This document shows, in pieces, positions 58,043 to 64,000 of a stretch of DNA of 64,000 bases. Origin of the DNA: Alopecurus myosuroides (taxonomy: Eukaryota; Streptophyta; Magnoliopsida; Poales; Poaceae); contig CM054057.1 of the NCBI GenBank assembly GCA_028641055.1, positions 326,250,941-326,314,940 on the forward strand. Direction: 5' to 3'. The number at the start of each line of letters is the position of its first letter. Position 1 is the first letter of the stretch. The notes under the pieces were generated by a model. The model was not told the origin of the DNA. It worked only from the letters and a program-made list of their open reading frames with translations, and did no database searches. Position numbers and translations under genes: made by a program.

Positions 58043-58597
58043 GCCGGAATTTCCGGTCCAGTTTTGGACCGGAATATCCGGTTGTACCGGAATATCCGGT
58101 TCAAACTTGAACCGGAATATCCGGTTCGGCGAAAGTGACTTATCCAGGAGACGAACGGGGAAGAGGCAGTTCGTGCCTTTTCTTCCCCAACTCCTCTCCT
58201 CCACCCCCAAACGCCGCTGCACCGATTCTTGGCCTCCCGGGCCGATTCCTCCGCGGGATCTTCAAGCTTTGGCTCAGATCTGCTTCTCCTCGTCCTTGGG
58301 AGCGTTTCCATCCAAGCATCGTTGTCCGTGGATGCCGGTAAAGTTCAATCTCGTTGAATCTTGGTGCTATAACCATACCACTCCATGGATCTGAGTTTTT
58401 TTTGTCAATGCTTGGTAGAAATTGTTCCCTAGGGTACCCATTGCATGCTAGTTACAATAGATTAGATTCAATTGTCACCGATCTACTTTTGAACTCTAGA
58501 TTGAGATTATTTGTGTGTTGTTTTCGCAGTACCGGAATATCCGGTCCACGATTGAACCGGAATATCCGGTTCAGTTCTGAACCGGAATATCCGGTTG
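58043..58597. repeat. Same CCGGAATATCCGG motif in the ORF3 leader
   Basis: Four copies lie at about 58043-58126 and three at about 58531-58597, mostly ACCGGAATATCCGGT. They flank a GC-rich exon-like segment (about 58140-58337) that ends GATGCCG|GTAAAG. The same motif fills both LTRs. Confidence 0.88.
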
Positions 58598-58760
58598 TTT
58601 CCTGTAACTTTCGAGAACAGCCCACAAATAATCCTTGCTAGATTTCAACCTAGATTACTACCTGGAATCTTCTCTATTGTTTGAATTCTTGCTTTTCATC
58701 CGTTGCTTGACATAAGTGCACTCATCCCTGTTACTATCCTTCTATTGTCTTGTTTCACAG

Positions 58761-60163
58761 GTGGTGGTTCTGACAAGCGTGCTAGCAAGCGCCCCAAGCA
58801 GGTTTCTGTTAAACCCAAGAGGAAGGCTCGGCCCAACTATAAGACCGACATCTCCGTCCCGGATTTCTCTGTGCTCAGGAAGAAGGATGTCTACCTCGCT
58901 CCTCGAGTTGCTAATTGTGATCCTCGGTTCTGGAACTTGGAGCAGTCATACATTTATGTTGATATCTACTGTGACTTCCGTTTCCCTATCCGAGAGATGC
59001 ACCCCTTTGACTTTGCTGCTATCAAGGAGAAGGAGGAGTTTGCTGATGCCGCTAGCATTGTTGAGAGGTTAGGGCTTGTGAAGCTCATGGAGACCAAGTG
59101 CAACTACAACACCCAGCTCATCATGCAGTTCATGTCTACTTTGGTGTTCAGTAATGATCAGGTGTGCTGTCTCAAGTGGATGACTGAGTCCACTCCTTGT
59201 GAGGTTTCCTTGACCAGTTTTGCTCGTCTTCTTGGGTACTCTTACAACTCTCATCCTCATGTTGGTCACCGTGTGCATGAGGTGGATAGACCTCGGAGGG
59301 AGAGGTACATGGCTGAGTTATATGCTCCTGGATTCACTGTTGGGGGCAATGAGGGACTTCTTCCCCTCTATGATCAGCTGGTACGTATCTTCAGATCTTT
59401 CCTGGTGCCAAGTGGAGGTAATAATGATGCCCTCACCACTCCTATATGCAACCTTCTGATTCTGGCTAAGGAGTGCATGGCTGATGAGGATCCGACTGCT
59501 TCATACTCTGTGGATGTTATGGACATCATATTTCACGAGCTGTACACTGCTATGGTTGGTGGAAACACCATCCCCTATGGTCCTTATATCATTATGCTCA
59601 TCAAGCATGCGATGTAGAGGGAGTTTGAGGAGCTACCTATGGTTGAGCACAAGGTCAAGAAGCTGTACATCAAGAGGAAGAAGAAGACCACTCCTGCTGC
59701 TCAGGATGCTCCTTTTGAGGGTGGTTCCTCTATGGGAGGTCCCTCCACTAGTACTCATCCTGCGTCCACTCCTGGTTCTAGCACTTTGCGCCATGTCAGG
59801 AAGCTTTCCTGGTTTCAGCGCAATGTGCTCTGCATGAAGGTGGACATCCACAAGGAGCAGTATAGAGCCTATTGCAGAGACACAGCCATGGCTAGCACCC
59901 AGAGTCAGATTCTTCACCACGTGAGTGGTGCTACTGGTGATCTGCCTACTCCTCGTGTTGCTTAGTCCTACACTGCTTGGTCTGCTGAGGATAGCACTCC
60001 TTGGGAGCGCATCGAGGAGGCTCTCCGGGTCACTCAGGCTTCTACCTCCGGGGCTACTTATGATGATGATGAGGATGATGACGAGGCCACTTATGATGAG
60101 CATGAGGCACAGGGAGAGTCCGAGACGTCTGCTGGCGAGTCTTCTGAGCACTCCGATGCTTAG
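58761..60163 (+). pseudogene. Third ORF of the Copia element (env position)
   Basis: After a strong acceptor (TTGTTTCACAG, 58760) the frame runs 467 codons with TAG stops at 59615-59617 and 59963-59965, ending 60161-60163. The N-terminus is basic (KRASKRPKQVSVKPKRKARP). The middle has CCLKWMTESTPCEVSLTSFA and a conserved-looking GPYIIMLIKHAM. The C-terminus is Ser/Thr-rich then acidic (DDDEDDDEATYDEHEAQ). The middle resembles the plant transposon protein domain found in ORFs of Athila-type elements more than a viral envelope. The exon-like stretch at 58140-58337 can be joined to it in frame. SIRE-type elements carry an ORF here; its role is unknown. Confidence 0.7.
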
Positions 60164-60736
60164 ACCGTGTTTGGGACGTTAGTTTAGTTATTTCTCTCCT
60201 TTTTGGTGTCTCGATGCCAAAGGGGGAGAAGTAGCTACTAGACTACGGGATTTGCATGGGTTCGGGCACAAGCGTATACTTTTATCATTTCTTGAGAGCT
60301 TGTGTCCTTTTAGTTTCTTCGTTTTCGTGAACCTTATTGTCTCGTTTAAAACTATGTGTGTGTTATTGTGTGTGAGACTTGGTTGGTTATGTCGGATATT
60401 ATCATGGATTATCTATGTTAGTGGATATATGGTTATCTATCTTATATAATGAGGATATTATCTATTGTTGTGCTTGGTTATTCTTGATTATCTTATCTTC
60501 GCACAAGGTATATACTTCTATCTTATCCTCATCATATTTGTGATATTGTTACTTTGGCATATTTGTTACTAGTTGGAAATTACTCCCCGTATATTATTGC
60601 ATCTTTCTGCATTTGAGGCAAACAAAAGATATGCATAGAGATAGGGGGAGAAATTTTCATTTTGTTTCAAACATGTTCTTGTCAAGATTTTATTGCAAAT
60701 CTTAGTATTGTCATCTAACACCAAAAAGGGGGAGAT
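60164..60736 (+). other. 3' region and polypurine tract of the Copia element
   Basis: Non-coding. The main polypurine tract is AAAAAGGGGGAGAT (60723-60736) directly before the 3' LTR. Similar tracts AAAGGGGGAGAAG (about 60218) and AGGGGGAGAAA (about 60642) lie upstream and could act as secondary priming sites. Confidence 0.75.
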
Positions 60737-61711
60737 TGAAAGTGCATTTCGTTTTCCCCATGTTTTGTGTGTTAGTTAACAATACTAAGTACACTATTTA
60801 TCGAGGTGTTCGAGCATGCATGTGTTATACTTATCATCGGCATCGATCACCAAAAAGTCGGTGAAGTTTTGCCTGAGAGATTTGGGACAGAACCCAACCG
60901 GATTATTTGGAACCGGATTATTCGGAGGAGCCGGATATTCCGGTCTGGAAAATTCTGGGCCAGTTTGCTCACAGAGATGAGCCGGATTATTTGGAACCGG
61001 ATTATTCGAAGGAGCCGGATATTCCGGTCTGGGAAATTCTGGGCCATTTTTCGGACATAGATGAGCCGGATTATTTGATCCGGATTGTTCATCTCAGACC
61101 GGATATTCCGGTTGTTGGTGATGTTGTTCGAAAATGGCTAAGGACTGGAAGATTTGCTCACAGCAGTGAGCCATATTATTCGTACCGGATTATTCCGGAG
61201 GAGCCGGAATATCCGGTACAGTTGCCTGTGCCTCACAGCATCGAGCCGGATTATTTGAACCAGATTATTCTGGGGCAACCGGATAATCCGGTTCAAGTCA
61301 ACAAGATTTCATGAAGAAATGCTGACCGGATATTTCGGTCCCAAAATCCTGCACAACGACTAGTTGTGAGGAGGGGCTATAAATACCCCTCCTCTTCTTC
61401 CCCAAGATCTAGTTCTTCCCCTTAGCATTTATGAGCATTTAAGAACTCACCAAATCCCTCATAACTCCCAATCCCTCCACCCAATCTTGAAGATCTTTGG
61501 AGGATTGAAGGAGACGGCCCCGATCCACATCTTCACCGAGCCGTTCTTCATTTCCCCCTCTCTAGCTTGAGGGATCTAGCCTAGGGTTTCCTCTTGTGGA
61601 GAACCTAGGCATCTTGTTACTAGTTGGTGATTCAAGAAGATTTGGGAGCCCCCAATTAAGTTGTGGGTGTGTGACCCAAGTGTTTGTAAAGGATTCGATC
61701 CCCGCCTCAAA
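60737..61711 (+). repeat. 3' LTR of the Copia element, truncated
   Basis: It matches 50189-51160 of the 5' LTR and stops at CGCCTCAAA. The last ~380 bp of the LTR, including its CA end, are missing. It has fewer of the CCGG motifs: near 61323 a 25-base repeat-to-repeat deletion is seen against the 5' LTR, and near 60909 the repeat composition differs too. Confidence 0.92.
60898..61340. repeat. CCGGATATTCCGG-type motif array in the 3' LTR
   Basis: The same array as at 50348-50810, with differences in copy number and several point changes (for example GTACCGG and ATTTCGG variants). Confidence 0.88.
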
Positions 61712-62618
61712 TGTAGCGTTCCCGCATTTAAATAATGTAAGGACACCTGTGTTATTGTGCTAGTCCCTGGATCAATTGCTAGCACCACAATACAAAATGA
61801 AATATCATGCAAATGCATCAAATTCTATTTCATCGCATGATCTAGTCTTTACAAAATAGTATTACAACTTGCATAGTCTTAGAAGACTAGCAGAAAACAA
61901 AGAAATACAGCAGAAAACATAGTACAACATTGGGCCCATCTTCTTCATGTGCCAGAGGCAAAACATGTTGGCGATAGTCTCGAGATCCTAAACGAAATCC
62001 TCACTCGTCTTCAGAAACATCTGCAATATGGAATATGCAGCCACAAGAGAGTCAATACAATTTAATGTATTGGCAAGTAACACTATGGTGTATATAAATG
62101 GCAAGACTAATACTACATGCTTATTTGGCTGAGTGGAGTTTTGGCTAGGTTTGCATAAAGCCAGTTTTCTCCTATCTTTTATCATAAAACAATTTCATCT
62201 ATAGCAGGTATCACTGATAGAAACCCGTGAACCTTAACTAAATTAAGGAGTACCTCTGATAGAAATCAGGGTAAACTCCTACCCTTGTTCACCCATCAAA
62301 ATTTTATTATGAAGTTGGCATGATGAGATTCTTCCGTCATTCCTTGTCCATCTGCTCATAGTTATCCATAACCGGGGACACGACTAAGATCTTAGTTTTG
62401 TTGACTCTGCAGAGTTTGTGCACTTTCACCTTTAGACTCAAATCAACCCAAACATCCTATACACCCTGAGTGCACTAAGGAAAGGAGAAGATTGAGACGA
62501 GATCTTTCAGAAGAAATTCCACCACCGTCAGGCTTGACCCGTTCCAACCTATACCCCCTACATCTGCTAGTCAAGCACTGGTGAGTTCATTCAACTTAGT
62601 TGATCAAGACAGAGCCCA
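61712..62618 (+). mobile_element. Unidentified LTR-like element starting TGTAGCGTTCCC
   Basis: The Copia 3' LTR is cut cleanly and the next bases are TGTAGCGTTCCCGCATT, a typical LTR start. TCAAA just before may be its target duplication. The sequence is AT-rich and non-coding, with a stretch (TACTACATGCTTATTTGGCT, about 62112) of a kind common in Pooideae long LTRs. The far end is not identified and may lie beyond the window. Confidence 0.4.
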
Positions 62619-64000
62619 TCTTTACCTAATAATAAAGACATTAAGGTTTCTGCCAAAATTTTCGTCCAACACAAAAAGACAATTTTACCCTCCCACCAAA
62701 CCACATAATACACAGAATACCACCGTACCGGTTCGTTCCTTTTGTCTGCAAAAAAAAAGAAACTCAACCCGCTACACTGTCGTCTCTCCTTGGCCGCTCC
62801 CGCGACCACATGTTTTTCGTCCGTCGGCAGAGGCAAGCTTCCTACCCGCCGCCGGCACAGGCAGGTGGTCCAGCGGGCGGTGGGAAAGGGTCGGCTGCAG
62901 GCATCCAGGTGCTTCTCTTGCCTTCTCTATCTCCTGGCTAGGATGGTCTGGTCCACAGATCGGAGGTGTTGGATCTGCAGATTTCTCCGCTGTGTATGAA
63001 ATCTGATTTCAACAATTTCGCGAGGGAGTCAGATGGTGCGGTCCAAGAGATCTCTGACACTGCAGAGCTCCATCGCGAGCTCACATAATTAGCCTACCGG
63101 CAGGCCTCGTGAAATTGCACGGCCGCGTCAACACTGACGAGGGCCGACAAGCCGATGATCTCTGATACTGCTTCTCTTCATGCGGGAACAGCGGTGACAA
63201 AATTTATTGATTTGACTACGCCTAGAAGTTAACAAAATCGGCTCCAATCTAATTCCGCGTGCAATGTTTCTTTTCTGTATTCTTATTCTCTCTAGGACAC
63301 TTAATACTAGCCTGCTGAACCATGTTTCACGGGAGAAGCTATCCACGTTCATGCCTGATACTACAGCAGTGGGTGATTTCCTTTCATCTGGCAGCATCAG
63401 AACTTTTCATCACGGTGGCCTCACCTCTAAAGTTCTGAACACAGCAAACTTGAGGCCTCGTGGGGGGAGAAAAGCTCCGGGTTGGGTTTAGATTCTAGCA
63501 AAACACGTGTCGACTTCCCGGGTGGGTCCATCTTGATGAGATAATATTTAGGCATTGCAATGGCTGCCGGGGCGAGTCTGCAATTTTTTGGTGAGCATGT
63601 TGTACCTGCAAGAAGCCCCCCGGTTATGTTAATCCTATTATTTCAGTGTCCGTTGATACAGGGCCACACAAGTATTTTGGTTAAGCTGCGTAAACCCGGG
63701 TGCTAGCATTGTGTAACTCTGAAAATTAATTATATGCAAAATCCCACTCTCGTCTCATTAGTCAAAATGTTGATTATGTTTTAAAGCTTGGAGTGGTGTG
63801 ATGCACGTTCACTGAGGAGACATAATGGATCAGCATAGTTATTTTCTATTCGATAGTTTTGGATTTGGGGTTGTCAGAACAAATAGTTCAGATACATGCT
63901 TTGGCATTGCACATCTACACAACTTTGCAAGATTAAAGGATTAGCGGACCAAAAATAATAAGTGTAAATTGACTCTAGATTATTCTATCGCTGGATTTGT
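62619..64000 (+). other. Mixed stretch with a possible Helitron 5' end; no firm gene
   Basis: At 62618/62619 the sequence A|TCTTTACCTAATAATAAAG resembles grass Helitron starts (TC, then AATAATAAAG), followed by TTTTCGTCC and a GC-rich exon-like segment (62780-63000) that ends near AGGTGTTGG. A plus-strand frame of 141 codons (62581-63006) overlaps it but has no domain I know. Further on I see no gene; the right end of the window is AT-rich. Confidence 0.3.

Larger units (their letters stand above)
50189..61711 (+). mobile_element. Ty1/Copia retrotransposon, SIRE/Maximus-like, with third ORF
   Basis: Order on the plus strand: 5' LTR (50189-51538), tRNA-Met primer site, gag (51594-54106), pol with integrase before RT (54103-57537, the Copia order), a third ORF in the env position (about 58761-60163), polypurine tract, and a 3' LTR truncated at 61711. 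Long gag, long LTRs and a post-pol ORF fit the SIRE lineage, called Maximus in wheat. CTTGT precedes the 5' LTR; its duplicate is not seen because the 3' LTR is cut. pol is intact, whereas gag and ORF3 have stops, so insertion was probably recent but this copy cannot work alone. Confidence 0.93.

Noticed and set aside
58703..60163. Third ORF as a viral-type envelope gene
   Set aside because: Position fits, but no signal peptide plus transmembrane anchor pair is visible; the sequence looks more like a plant transposon-protein domain. I kept only 'env position'.
1..64000. tRNA, rRNA, CRISPR arrays, bacterial operons or ribosome-binding sites
   Set aside because: None seen. The tRNA-like TGGTATCAGAGC at 51541 is a retrotransposon primer site, and the window is plant nuclear DNA.

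Overview
This is a eukaryotic, plant nuclear window from a large-genome grass. The temperate-grass (Pooideae) assignment is an inference from Stowaway elements with the CTCCCTCCGTT end, nested LTR retrotransposons with TG...CA ends and 5-bp target duplications, GC-rich monocot-style exons, and a WEB-family gene. I cannot name the species. Most of the window is transposable-element DNA. The one clear conserved host gene is the WEB-family coiled-coil gene at 41.3-45.8 kb.

Layout. 1-207 and 30911-31225 are copies of one ~205-bp tandem repeat, split by a 30.7-kb nested retrotransposon (211-30908, duplication GCCAT). That outer element is a Ty3/Gypsy element of Tat type on the minus strand: gag, protease, RT, RNase H and integrase, all decayed. 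It also carries a spliced antisense gene on the plus strand (1264-10496) of the PF04195 (Transposase_28) type. Two later insertions broke it. One is a 6.05-kb long-LTR-like element (1905-7956, duplication ATTTA) inside the antisense gene. The other is a 12.4-kb Helitron-like element (12829-25231) inside RNase H, placed between an A and a T with no duplication, ending in a hairpin plus CTAG, and full of exon-like host fragments.

31-37 kb holds decayed or small genes: a B3-domain pseudogene, an AP2/ERF-like pseudogene split by a truncated second Tat element (33776-35073, with LTR 34610-35073), and a small two-exon coiled-coil gene with a TATA box. Compound microsatellites and a MITE follow. 37864-39460 is a PIF/Harbinger element (TAA duplications, matching ends) with a broken DDE transposase.

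41-47.5 kb: the WEB-family gene (minus strand, three exons, one frameshift) is flanked downstream by a 123-bp Stowaway MITE. Upstream, in its promoter, lies a 1.54-kb element with Stowaway-type ends that encloses a spliced, captured host sequence (a Pack-Stowaway).

50189-61711 is a Ty1/Copia element of SIRE/Maximus-like layout: LTR, tRNA-Met primer site, gag with a long coiled-coil extension, one intact 1144-codon pol frame, a third (env-position) ORF, polypurine tract and a truncated 3' LTR. Its LTRs and the leader of its third ORF carry many copies of a near-palindromic CCGGATATTCCGG-type motif. The 3' LTR is cut by a further element starting TGTAGCG, and a possible Helitron 5' end lies near 62.6 kb.
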